This document shows, in pieces, positions 32,944 to 43,649 of a stretch of DNA of 64,000 bases (positions within the stretch are counted from its first letter, which is position 1; each line of letters opens with the position of its first letter). The DNA lies in contig VSDK01002018.1 in assembly GCA_009767595.1 (NCBI GenBank), positions 639,577-703,576 of the forward strand, read 5' to 3'. The notes below the pieces were generated by a model. The model was not told the origin of the DNA. It was given only the letters and a program-made list of their open reading frames with translations, and did no database searches. Source of the DNA: Symbiodinium kawagutii. Lineage: Eukaryota; Sar; Dinophyceae; Suessiales; Symbiodiniaceae. Both the position numbers and the translations under genes were made by a program.

Positions 32944-33099
32944 GGTTGGTTGGATTGGTTGGGTTGGTTGAGTTGGTTGGATTGGTTGGGTTGGTTGGAT
33001 TGGTTGGTTTGGTTGGGTTGGTTGGTTTGGTTGGGTTGGTTGGTTTGGTTGGTTTGGTTGGGTTGGTTGGGTTGGTTGGGTTGGTTGGGTTGGACGGTT
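32944..33099. repeat. GGTTGGTTGG minisatellite
   Basis: About 155 bp of 5- and 10-bp units (GGTTGGTTGG with A, G or T variants). All six frames stay open across it, giving NQPNQP or LVGLVG peptides that are artefacts. Confidence 0.9.
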
Positions 33100-33281
33100 G
33101 GACCCACAAGCTGAACATACACAAGGCTGGAATGGTGAGGAAACGTTGGCAACTCCTCTGTTGACTCCACCTGCCTGTGCTGCACCCACGTCGGCGAGCT
33201 GAACTGAGCTACTTGGGCATGGTGGACTAGGAACCTGGAGCTGCCAACTTCGAGCTGGAGAAGTAGCAGTCATTGTCGCTA

Positions 33282-33395
33282 TGGGCTATGGGTTAATTAA
33301 GCAACCAACTAATGGGGGAATAATCACCAACAATAGTAGGGAAAACAAGGGAAACGATTGGGGTAACCAGGCTACGGGGTTTTGAGCCATAGCCA
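33282..33395. mobile_element. Family B inverted-repeat element
   Basis: GGGCTATGGGTTAATTAAGC to TTTTGAGCCATAGCCA. Confidence 0.8.
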
Positions 33396-33610
33396 TTTTT
33401 GTGATCATCCTCACCCAGCCCTCCACTAATCACCAGGCAATCATCAACAAATCGACCCACGCTAGGAACAAAGGTAACCTTTGACCCGGGACTGGTCAGA
33501 TCTTTGGCGGGTCATAGCCACAGTGTTGCTTGCTTTCATGGCAAATCCAGCTGCAAATGAGCAGCTGAAGCATCAGACTTGGCAAGATTGTCACTAATGA
33601 TTGCCAATTA

Positions 33611-33709
33611 CTGGCTGGTCATCAGTTTCGCCATCCTAAAAATATGCGAAAGTTAATCAACCACCCCAAATGTCATTGGAGAAAACATGTCAATCAAACC
33701 ACCATCCAG
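33611..33709. mobile_element. Family C element, diverged
   Basis: CTGGCTGGTCATCAGTTTCG to AATCAAACCACCATCCAG. Confidence 0.65.
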
Positions 33710-34965
33710 TAATTGTTCAACCACTTTTGTTGATTTTTATTCCCTGATTAAGCACAAGTTAATCCCCTGGTATCCCCTCTTACTAACCAGTATTGACCAC
33801 TACCAACCATAGTGTAACCATGCTTAACTTACTTAGCCCCAGAAAATCCAATGGTGTGATAAAACATGTTGATCAAGAAATCATTAATCATCATGTACCA
33901 TCATTGACCACTATCAACAACCATAATCCCCTATAAAAAAAGTGTCACCCGACCCACCAACCAAATCTTCGCTGGATTGGTTGCTATGGATCCATCCTGG
34001 TCGCCATCATTGGTACGGGGAAAGCCATGAAGGCAAGCCTTCAATGAACAACCATCATCATAAACCATTATCAATCATCACCAACAATCAGTCATCATTT
34101 CTATCATGAACCGCTGTACGAGCCATTCACCAACACCCTCAATCCGTTCTTGACCATTATAAAGTACATTATTCGCCAGTGTCAACCAAAGCATTGAACA
34201 TCACAAACCTGTTGTGGCATTGTGCATAGTTGGTGGACCATTCAGAAATGGATTCTGATTCCCTATAAAGAATGGTTAGATCATTGGATGATTAGATGGT
34301 TATATAGTCGGTGGCACCATTCCTTGACAAATCCTCTTGAAATATGCTTAACCATTCTTGACCAGCACTAGCAATTCTGAAGAATTACTTATCATCCTTA
34401 ACCACTACTAATAGTTAGACACCATTTAGAAACATTTTGGACAATGCTAACAAATATGGGTGTGTGCTAAAATAGTGTTACCCCAAAAACAAATACTATC
34501 CTAGTAAAATGATCATTTTTTGGTGGGTTATTGGTTACCTATGGCTTGGTACATACTCCTAGGAACCATTCTATGATAACAATATAATTGACCGTACAAT
34601 AAACAACCACTACTAACCACTAATAACCGCTATCAGCCACCACTACTAAGCATTAATCAATGGTATTTACCCTCATCAAGAACCACTATCAAACATTTTC
34701 ATTCTTAAACATCATCAACGTTAACCACTATCAACCATCAACCCCTATTTTTGCACACAACCATTATCATCAAGAACAGGGGTTGATGGTTGATGGTTGA
34801 ACCACTATTGATACATCAATAAGCAATATTCTTATTGATACATTATGAATAATTAATATTGACTAACTAGTGCATTATAATTCTATTCATAAGCAGTTAT
34901 CAACATCATCTACCATCTGGTTTCACCACTCCCTGAGAATCACCAGCTAGTCATTAATCATCCTA

Positions 34966-34967
<2 letters not shown>
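33710..34967. other. Gene-free C-skewed low-complexity block
   Basis: Dense AACCACTATC and ATCATTAACC words; C strongly exceeds G on the plus strand. A fragment near 34457-34560 (GTGCTAAAATAGTGTTACCC) resembles one at 54092-54170. No gene seen. Confidence 0.6.

Positions 34968-35020
<53 letters not shown>
34968..35020. repeat. (CAT)n microsatellite
   Basis: About 17 uninterrupted CAT units. Confidence 0.95.
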
Positions 35021-35048
35021 ACTAGTTATCAATATCATTAAATCAACA

Positions 35049-35167
35049 TGGCTGTGGGTCAAAACCCCGTACACCTGGTTCCCCTACCATTAACCATTGT
35101 TTTCCCTATTATTGGTGGTGGAAATCCCCCATGAACGTTGCTTGGTTAACTGCTTGACCCATAGCCA
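35049..35167. mobile_element. Family B inverted-repeat element
   Basis: TGGCTGTGGGTCAAAACCCC to GCTTGACCCATAGCCA. A further right-end remnant (CTGCTTGACCCAGCTCGCCA) lies at 35261-35280. Confidence 0.85.
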
Positions 35168-35302
35168 TATATAGCTGGTATATCCCATTATATCCCCAAG
35201 CTAGTTGCTAGTTGTTATCCCCTATTCTTAACCAGCTAAACCATTGGTTGGTTGGTTAACTGCTTGACCCAGCTCGCCATATGAAGAATCCATGAGCAGC
35301 GC

Positions 35303-35414
35303 CCCCTTTCACGTGCTGGGCGGGCACCAACGCTGGTTGCACATCCTCCGGAAATGCCACGTCGGCCCCGTCGTCCACGGCAACCCCTGGGCCCACTGGG
35401 GGCGAACAGAGGTC
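35303..35414 (-). CDS. Exon of unrecognised gene
   Basis: Minus strand: acceptor GTGCTGCGCCAG, 112 nt reading DLCSPPVGPGVAVDDGADVA then FPEDVQPALVPAQHVKG, GC donor (GGGG|GCGCTG). Phase 0 to 1. The plus strand is equally GC-rich and open (HVLGGHQRWLHILRKCHVGP), so the strand is not settled. Confidence 0.4.
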
Positions 35415-35459
35415 CTGGCGCAGCACATGTGGATGGCGCAGTGGGTCAGTCGTGGTGCG

Positions 35460-37490
35460 GAGTGATTGGGATTATAAGGAGTTATAAGGAGTGAATAATG
35501 GTGATTCATAGCTATTGGTTCTTAAATTAAGGTTGATAATGGTTAATAATGGTCAAGAATGATTAATAATGGTTGCTAGTGGTTAAAGGAGTGAAAACTG
35601 ATGGTTAATAGGTTAATGATGGTTAATAGTCATTATAAAGGGTGAATGATGGTTGATAGTGATGGTTAACAGTGATGGTTAATAGTGATGGTTTATAGTG
35701 ATGGACAATAGGTTTAATGATGGTTCATGTTGATTAGGATTACAGTGGGTGAAAAATGATGGTTAATCATGGATAATAATGGTCAATTTTGGTCAGTAAT
35801 GAATGGTTCATGATGGGTTAAAATTGGTTAATAACGGTTAATGAACGGTTAACAATGATCATATGGGTTAATAATGGCTAATAATGGTGAACAATGGTCA
35901 ATAATGCTATCAATATGTACTGGGTTAATAATGGATTAATAGTCGGTAATGATGGTGAATAATGGTGAACAATAGTTATTGGTTATTAAATGATGGTTAA
36001 TAATGCTTAATGATAGTCAATAATGATTAATAATGGTTGATAGTGATCTAATGGTTAGTAATGATAATAGTGGTCACAAAGGAGCGATGGTCTGGGTACA
36101 GTGGCTATGGCTTCAATGGAAACAATAGTCATAATGGCAATAGTGATTATATCAAATGGCTTAACAATGGCTAATAGTGGTGAATAATGGTTAATAATGA
36201 ATCGGCAGTGCGAATTGCGCAACCCTCAGCTAAGGGCCGCGCACATGGTTGATAATGGTCCGCTAATGGCTAATGGCTAATTATGGTTCCACGCTTACCC
36301 ATGGCTAACCATTGAAGGGTATGGCCAATAATGGTTAACCTGATTGTTGAAGGTTTGTTAAAAAATGTGGAATAATGACCGGGTCTCCTGATGTACGGCC
36401 ACAAATGTTCGGTATCATGATGAATGATTCATGATGGTCAATATTGGTCAGTGATGATTAGTGATGATTAGTGACGATGAATCATGGTTGACCATAGGTA
36501 CTGTAATAATCAGATCATTCAGGATGGCTTTCACCAGAACTAATGATTGCGAAGCATGCAAACCATGATGGTTGATTGATGGCTCATTACAAACTGATGT
36601 GGGCGATGATGAGTCGACTGATGGTCAACCCATCAACTAGTAATGGTTAATTAATTGATTCAAATTGATTCATGCAGCAAACAATTCACAATGTTGTCAA
36701 TAATGCTTACAATGGTATTAATAATGGTTAAATACTAATTACTGTAATTACGAATTGTATCTCATCAATTCGCAATGGGGTCAATGATGTTAACTCCGGT
36801 CACTGTATCATTGATGACTGATGGTTTCTAGCGGTCGATGATGAGGATCCATGATGGTTAATGGCTGATTCATTGAGTTCATGATGGTAATAGATGGCTA
36901 ATCTCGTATACGATCAAATATGATAGACAACAAAGAGCACCGTAGCTCACTATGGTCAATGGTGAATGGCAATGGCTACCAATGTTTTGCCAACAAGAAT
37001 GATGGTGATGACATGTGAGGACAGAAGGGCTGTTTTTGATTGCTATGACTGATGACACCACTGTGTGGAATATCCTTTTCGAGCTGTGCAACTTGAACAA
37101 TGGGCATTTTCCTTTCCAGCTTGGGGTACAACTGTGATATCACCATGATGATAAGTGGCTTCTAAACCCTATAGTGTCATGGATGATAATATATGATAAT
37201 TAACCATTTTCTAATTGGGAATGCACATCCCAGTGAAAACTTAAAAGCCAATGGACTATATCTAAAGATGGTCAATGAAAATGGTGGCTGTACATCTCCA
37301 GGGGTGAATGATGTTCAATGATGTCAAATGTTCAGCCATGAACATCTGAGGTTTGCTTCACGGTTGAGTTCATCACAAAGGATACCAATCAATCATATCA
37401 GTGAGATAGCCCACAACAAGTTGTTGTGTACTGGGGAAATAGGTGTGGGTAATCCTACTGATCAGTACCTTGTAGGATTACAATCAACCA
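35460..37490. other. Gene-free G-skewed low-complexity block
   Basis: About 2 kb made largely of TGGTTAATAATGG variants; G strongly exceeds C on the plus strand, opposite to the block at 33.7-34.9 kb. No gene seen. Confidence 0.65.
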
Positions 37491-37492
37491 TA

Positions 37493-37608
37493 TGGCTGTG
37501 GGTCAAAACCCCGCACCCCTGGTTCCCCTATCATTAACCATTGTTTTCCCTATTATTGGTGGTGGAAATCCCCCCATAAGTTGGTTGATTAATATTGACC
37601 CACTGCCA
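37493..37608. mobile_element. Family B inverted-repeat element
   Basis: TGGCTGTGGGTCAAAACCCC to AATATTGACCCACTGCCA, TA on both sides. Confidence 0.9.
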
Positions 37609-37661
37609 TATCAGTGCTCATCATGGAATTTCTAAGACGCAGAACATGGTGCAACGGATAC

Positions 37662-37991
37662 CTCTTAGAGTGACAGTGGAGATGGTCATTGATCCAAGGC
37701 TCTCTCCCACGAGCTCCAGCACTTCGCCAGGGCCTCGAGGGACGTCGTCCACCATGGTCTCGTTGGGTTCGATGGTCGCTTCCAGGGGACCGACTCCCTT
37801 CACCAGGAGGAAGGTCCCAGGCTGGGACCAGGGCATAAGGACCATGCAGGGCATAAGGAGGTCGGTCTGGAAAGCGATGGCATAGTTGAGGACTGTCAGG
37901 CACTGCCAGGCACAATTGAGAGCCAGGCCCACGCAAGTCGTGCCGACAATCACCATGGCATACTGGAGGGTCTTGATATACTTTGGAATCT
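37662..37991 (-). CDS. Membrane protein exon
   Basis: Minus strand: acceptor CAAGATCCCAG, 330 nt (109 codons), donor AGAG|GTATCC. A hydrophobic region starts near residue 12 (MVIVGTTCVGLALNCAWQCL) and runs on to LLMPCMVLMPW, enough for one or two membrane helices; then a soluble part rich in G, E and P (NETMVDDVPRGPGEVLELVG). High GC3. Phase 1 to 1, fitting the exon at 38062-38188 across a 70-nt gap. The frame upstream of the acceptor is also protein-like but meets TAG. No family recognised. Confidence 0.6.
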
Positions 37992-38061
37992 CTGGGATCT
38001 TGGGAAGCAGGGCATACTTGACAAGGAGGACATTCTAGATCACCTTGGTGACCTGTAGCAC

Positions 38062-38188
38062 CTTGGTCTCTTCCAGGAGATAGCGAGGACTCCATCCTGG
38101 GCATGTGCAGGAGTCCTCCTTCGAGCAGATCAAAGTGCACAATGAACGATTCCGGCACATGGTTGCCATGGTTCTTGTTCAGGAGATT
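38062..38188 (-). CDS. Exon upstream of the membrane exon
   Basis: Minus strand: acceptor CATAGCTTCAG, 127 nt reading NLLNKNHGNHVPESFIVHFD then LLEGGLLHMPRMESSLSPGR, donor CAAG|GTGCTA. Phase 0 to 1. A second frame through its end (RYLLEETKVLQVTKVI) is also strongly protein-like, so a frameshift and nonsense mutation is a rival reading to a 70-nt intron. Confidence 0.5.
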
Positions 38189-38684
38189 CTGAAGCTATGG
38201 AACATCCACATCTTTGAACATGGGAAGCTATGCGTACAACGTGGTGAGTGACTGGCCTCAATGAAAATTCAGTAGCTAAATCGCCTGACAATCGCAGAGT
38301 TTTTTCACTGCCAAGGCTACCTGCGAGTGACAGAGGGAGCTGGGCTCGTGTAAGAAACGACTGGGACCATTGGAAGTGAACCACCAGTATCACTCAACCA
38401 ATCGTATCTCCAGGGTACCCGCTAACAGTCATCACTGTGACGGTTCGTTTTTTGCCATTCAAACAACAATTACCCTCTTGTAGTCTAATCTTTTGCAGGT
38501 AAAACCCATCTACAAGTGCTGGATTTTCCACTTCTAGGATTCACCAAAGGGTAATCCCATTACCAACCATAGTCAATCATACTCAATCACTAACCAGTTG
38601 GTCATACTTAAGCATACTACTTGGACGCCTCCAGGGCCAATCCACCGCATCCACGACGCACATCTCAACCCCCCAACGTTTCAC

Positions 38685-38806
38685 CGGGCGGGACGCTGGT
38701 GGCTTCGCAGCCGCGTGTCGCCCGCCTTGTAACAACCGGGCAGCTCTCTCAGCTCGTAGGGCCCCGGCAGAAAGGCATCGACTTCTCCTGCCCGGCTGAA
38801 GCGTAG
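38685..38806 (-). CDS. Exon of unrecognised gene
   Basis: Minus strand: acceptor GCAAACCACCAG, 122 nt reading LRFSRAGEVDAFLPGPYELR then ELPGCYKAGDTRLRSHQRPA, donor CCCG|GTGAAA. Phase 0 to 2. Strongly coding by GC3 and composition. No domain recognised. Confidence 0.6.
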
Positions 38807-38865
38807 CTGGTGGTTTGCCAGGAGAAAAGGGCTGGGGGTTATGGATCTATGAATCTCAACCTTGT

Positions 38866-38912
38866 CTATCTATCTATCTATCTGTCTATCTTTCTTTCTT
38901 TCTATCTATCTA
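38866..38912. repeat. (CTAT)n/(CTTT)n microsatellite
   Basis: Tetranucleotide run next to a family A copy. Confidence 0.9.
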
Positions 38913-38917
38913 CATTA

Positions 38918-39020
38918 CGGTGGTTTCTCAAGTCATAGAGAACCAGATAAAAAGGTTGGTTTATTCTTACAAATGGTTAATACGGGATGATTTGGAGAAC
39001 CCCTATTTTGAGAACCCCCA
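38918..39020. mobile_element. Family A inverted-repeat element
   Basis: CGGTGGTTTCTCAAGTCATA to CTATTTTGAGAACCCCCA, TA on both sides. Confidence 0.8.
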
Positions 39021-39349
39021 TACATACTATGCATTAATCATGTATGTATGTAAATAAATAAATATATATATATATATACATATATGTGCATCTATATCAT
39101 GAGGATTTTCCCAATGAGAAAACACATAATTATAAGGCGTACATAGATGAGCAACCGAACATGAGTTACAACAAACTGGATGAGCTCTTCCCACGCTTTT
39201 TGGATCCATAATTAATCATGATAAACTAGTACGTCCTATGAACGTGTTGCCCATGAATCAACACATAAATCACCCATCAGAACAAGGATAAAAGCAATGA
39301 CCATCCAAATACAAACAGGAACACATACAAGTTCAGGATCTTGCAAAAA

Positions 39350-39425
39350 CAACAGTCGCAACAACAACAAGAACAACACAGCAACACCAGCACCAGCAGC
39401 ACCGGTAGCAAGCACCACAGCAGCA
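39350..39425. repeat. CAA/CAG-rich low-complexity tract
   Basis: Imperfect CAACAA and CAGCA units. The plus frame is Q/S-rich and opens into AWSMPHIEHAWLHL; whether it codes is unclear. Confidence 0.6.
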
Positions 39426-39565
39426 CCCTAACTGCCAACTCTGCCTGGTCCATGCCGCACATCGAACATGCCTGGCTCCACCTCAGCAAGGGACCAGCAG
39501 GGCCTGGGTTGTCATGGTCATATTCGGATAAGCGTTCATGGCTAAGGTGTCTGTCTATATATACA

Positions 39566-39652
39566 TAGGGAGCGCCAAAAATGGTTGGTTTATGACTAAC
39601 AAATGTCTAGTATTGGATGATTTGGAGGTATCCCTATTTTGAGAAACGCCCA
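39566..39652. mobile_element. Family A element, left end lost
   Basis: Begins inside the left arm (AGGGAGCGCC) and ends CTATTTTGAGAAACGCCCA. Confidence 0.7.
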
Positions 39653-39744
39653 CATGGCCATGCGTCAATATTAGCCATGGCCAATGCGTATCTTGACAAC
39701 GCAGCCAGATCCCTTGCTAGCAGTTAAATGGCTTTAGTGGGAAT

Positions 39745-39862
39745 ATGGCACTGGGTCAAAACCCTGTACCCCTGGTTCCCCTATCATTAACCATTGTTTT
39801 CCCTATGATTTGGTTGGTTAGTATAAGCCATGAAATTGATGGTTGATATTGACCCATAGCCA
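39745..39862. mobile_element. Family B inverted-repeat element
   Basis: TGGCACTGGGTCAAAACCCT to GATATTGACCCATAGCCA. Confidence 0.85.
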
Positions 39863-40055
39863 AATCAAAGCACTCCCAAAAACGCTCTTAAAACCTTGGT
39901 GGCTTATAGATCCCTTGCGAAAAAAAAATATTTTTAGTGGTTATATGGTAAATCAATCATATCCCAAAAACAGTAAAAACCAAAGTTAGTGGGTATAAGC
40001 CATCCAGAAACATAAGTCTTAGTAGCTGTAAGCCACACAGGCATGTACAGATAAA

Positions 40056-40132
40056 TGGCTATGGGTCAAGCCAACAAATTGGCAGGTGACTATCCCAATG
40101 AGGACGACCATGCTGGTTTTGACCCACAGCCG
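40056..40132. mobile_element. Family B element, internally deleted
   Basis: Both ends are present (TGGCTATGGGTCAAG and GGTTTTGACCCACAGCC) but only 77 bp long, against about 115 bp elsewhere. Confidence 0.7.
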
Positions 40133-40312
40133 TATATTATGTGCATAAATAAAAAATTGACAATACTTTTCAATTATATTTTATATATATATATCAATAA
40201 TATGTGTCATAATATCATTTGTAAAATTAAACATATATATATATATCGAAAATATGTGTCATAATATTGTTATGAGATTTTTCAATGCTACACACTGAGA
40301 GTATGTCAAACT

Positions 40313-40650
40313 ATTTTTTTGGTGTTTTTTTTGTAATTATTCTGATTTGGTGTTTTTTTTTTGAACGTCAAAAACGGACGCCAAAAAAAACAGCAAAAAA
40401 ACACCAAAAGAATGCCAAAAAAACACCAAACAAACCAGGATCCCTCAATAGTGTAAAATTAAGCAAAATCATCAAATACCTCGAGAATTTGGTGTTTTTT
40501 TGGCGTTTTTTTTGCATTTTTTTTGCATTTTTTTGGCGTTTTGTTTTGGCGTTTTTTTGGCGGTTTGTTTTGCCCCGCAGCAAACCAGCAAAAAAATGCC
40601 ATTTCCAAACACCAAAAAAATGCCAAATAAATGCCCAAAAAATATTTTTG
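40313..40650. repeat. T-rich/A-rich fold-back tract
   Basis: Blocks of GGTGTTTTTTT and GGCGTTTTTTT alternate with their complements AAAAAAACACC and GCCAAAAAAA, so the region can fold on itself several ways. Lysine/asparagine and phenylalanine-rich frames are artefacts. Confidence 0.75.
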
Positions 40651-41419
40651 TAATTTCCAGTCTCTGGCTCCTGAAAAATCTCTTAATTATATTGTAATCA
40701 TCAATATATATATATATATACATTATAATGTTTTTCAAATACAAATCAATACACAAACCTAATGTTTGACAGTAAATCCTCAGCCCTTGGGCCGGCATGC
40801 TTGGGGCTCGTTCTTGTAGATCAAGGAATCCGCAGGGAAAGCGTTATGACCTTACAATTCGCAACAAATCCAACACCAATTTAATCATTCTTTTAAACAA
40901 ATACGGCGGTTGAAGTTTACAATTTGTTGGGGTCTCATATTCATTAATTTACAATTTCAATGTGGTTGATCAATTCGTTTCTTGCGGCCAATAAATTGAA
41001 CTTGTGAAGCTCGATCGGCCATCTCCTCTTCAACTGATTTGATCCATGTTTCGATCACCATTGACTAAAGTCCAATAGTTTCATTCAAACATGTAACAAC
41101 AAACAAACTCAACACCCTCGCGTTAGCAGCTAAAGCATGCGATTCATCGCCATCGGACACTTGAAATCTGGCACAAAGCGATACCCCGTGCTGACCCCCT
41201 AGAAACATTCACAGCAACCGCTCCTCCCAAAAAAGATTGCTGATCTTGCTGGTTTCACCCTATTGTCATGAACGTTTGCTGGTCTTACTAAGGTTGTTCC
41301 AGCCGAGCCATACTAAACATTCATTCATTGCTCATAATCTTCACATATGTTCACCCTATTGTCATGAATGTTTCCAGCCCAGCCATACTAAGCTCCACTA
41401 CAGCTACTACGACCCCCAC

Positions 41420-41503
41420 CGTTTTCGCTGCTTCGGTACGGCGCCCCGGGCACGGCTTCCACGGCTCGGGGCTCCAGACCAAAGCAACTCCTCTTGTGAT
41501 GCT
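41420..41503 (-). CDS. Exon of unrecognised gene
   Basis: Minus strand: acceptor AAGGCCTGAG, 84 nt reading HHKRSCFGLEPRAVEAVPGA then PYRSSEN, donor AACG|GTGGGG. Phase 1 to 1; entry fits the exon at 45288-45345. Confidence 0.45.
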
Positions 41504-41690
41504 CTCAGGCCTTGGTGGATGGTGGATCAGGCAACCAGCAACGATAGTCGTGACCAGGGGATGTTAATGCTAGTGATCTGTTATATTGGGGTTTAATGGT
41601 TAATGGTTGGTTATCAACCAATAGTAGCTGGTTAATGGTTAATGATAGGGGATAATAAGCAACAATAATAGAAGATATACCAACTATATA

Positions 41691-41778
41691 TGGCTATGGG
41701 TCAAGGCTTTAACCAACCAATAATGGTGGATGAGAACCAACAAACTATGGGGAAAACAATGGTTAGTGATCTGTCATA
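41691..41778. mobile_element. Truncated family B element
   Basis: TGGCTATGGGTCAAGGCTTT starts a B copy that breaks off where a family A copy begins. Confidence 0.65.
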
Positions 41779-41881
41779 TGGGGGTTTCTCAAGACATAGG
41801 GGACCCCAAAATTGGTTGGTTTGTTACTAATAATGATTAATAATGGATGATTTGGGGGTCCCCTATTTTGAGAAACCACTG
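41779..41881. mobile_element. Family A inverted-repeat element
   Basis: TGGGGGTTTCTCAAGACATA to CTATTTTGAGAAACCACTG, TA on both sides. Confidence 0.85.
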
Positions 41882-42533
41882 TAGAGATAATATTTATTGC
41901 ATGTTGAGAGATTGATGGTGTTGGGGTAACAACTATCAATCACCAACCAAGAGTACCCTCCACTGAACTAACCTGGCTAGCTGGATTTGGACTTTTTTTT
42001 GTGAAACCCTGGGAAAACACCAATAAATGGTGGATTTTCCATTGCCTTTACCTCAGAGTCATGGATCTATAAAGAAATCTTCAGAGCGGATAGTAATGGG
42101 GGTCACAACTATCAATAACGGAAATGGATAAGAAAGGATCCTTAGGAGTAATCGGGAATCATGAGAGAAAACACAACCCACTAAACCCAACTAAATCTAG
42201 CGAATCCAAAAATGAATATAAGATAAATGGGCCACCACCATTTTTTCAAAAACTCGCTGGTCATTTACCGTCCAAAATGGATGGGGGGCCTATCCATATG
42301 GATCTCCTATGTCATTGCCGTAATTATGTCCGTTCTTGTTGACATATGTTGACATGCACTACCCCATTTCCGACCGTCCGCACAGCCCAACATTTCGAAA
42401 CACCAGCTGACGATGACTGGAACCTCGAGTTGCACCCCCCAGCTCGAGAACGCCGATAGAAAATATGCTCCGATCACGGTTGATCATGGTTGGCTTTATT
42501 GACGGTCAATGATGGTAACATTGTTGATCATAA

Positions 42534-42645
42534 CTGGTTGGTGGTTGAACCACCCCTCTGAAAAATATGCTTGTCAACCAACCATTTGTTAATGATTGCT
42601 AGGGAAAATAAAACATGTTTCAAAATGTTTCAAACCACCAGCCAG
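42534..42645. mobile_element. Family C inverted-repeat element
   Basis: CTGGTTGGTGGTTGAACCAC to TTTCAAACCACCAGCCAG, with an internal duplication of ATGTTTCAAA. Confidence 0.85.
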
Positions 42646-43649
42646 ATCATGACGACGGTTCATTTCGGCACAAAATAGAGGAATGCACCCAAATCCAGCT
42701 AAAGAGATGTGATGCCTGTCAAAGCCCGCACCTGATGCGAATCGTTCGAACACGTGAACGCATCATGGGTTACTGGGGTACCCATCCAACAGAAACACTG
42801 AAGGAAACATTGAGCCAATCACCTTTCATAGACGGCCCCGAGCCACGCCCTCATTGAACTTTATCATTGGCCAGGGAATATGATCCACACTTCAGCAGCA
42901 CTGTGTGTCACCATGATTGCCCACCAGGAGCCACCTTGAAATATTACCAATTGTTACCCACGCTTTCGCCAGCTTCAAGCATCATTGACCCATCGATTAT
43001 CATTAGCCATCAGCCACTGCTACCTACTACCAACTGTTTGTGTCAGGGGCAAGGCCACACCTTGGATGAATAGGTATCAGCGATGGAGTTTCATACTAAG
43101 CGACTCTTTAACTGCTCAACCTCAGGGTCGTTCAGCTGCATCATGGGTTAGAATTGAACCATCATCCATTACTAAACATAACAAACTACCGGTTGTCTTT
43201 ACTTATGTTTGTTCACATTGACGTTGTCCCCCACAACAAAGCATTGTCATGTTTCGACATCCATGTACTTTTTGAACATACAACGTTTCGCCGTTATAAT
43301 GAGTAAGCATCATCAACCCTGCAAAGACCCTCATCAACTATCAGGGTGCTCCTTCGGTGAGAAAACTTCGCTATCCTCTCCATACGTCGTTGGTGGATAG
43401 ACCCGCAGTGTGTTGCTACATTCGTGCCGCCTGGGTTTCCCTAATTATCCGCTACAGTAGGCTGTCCCAAGTTTGTTTCAACTCCTGTAGGCTGTCCCAT
43501 GCAACAGAATGCTTCCGAGCATTTCGAAATCAACTCTCAAGCCTGAATCCTTATCCTTATTGCATAGAATTGCGCATGAAACCAACTGCAGTGTACCACC
43601 AAATCACTGGCAGTTTCCCGATTGATCATTAAATTGCTTGGTTAAGGAG

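Noticed and set aside
32889-33124. Long NQPNQP and LVGLVG reading frames
   Set aside because: Produced by the GGTTGGTTGG minisatellite, which is open in all frames.
38221-38230. In-frame TAG codons around the membrane exon as a sign of a variant genetic code
   Set aside because: The LINE keeps 844 codons without any TAG and ends in TGA. Introns or decay explain the TAGs more simply.
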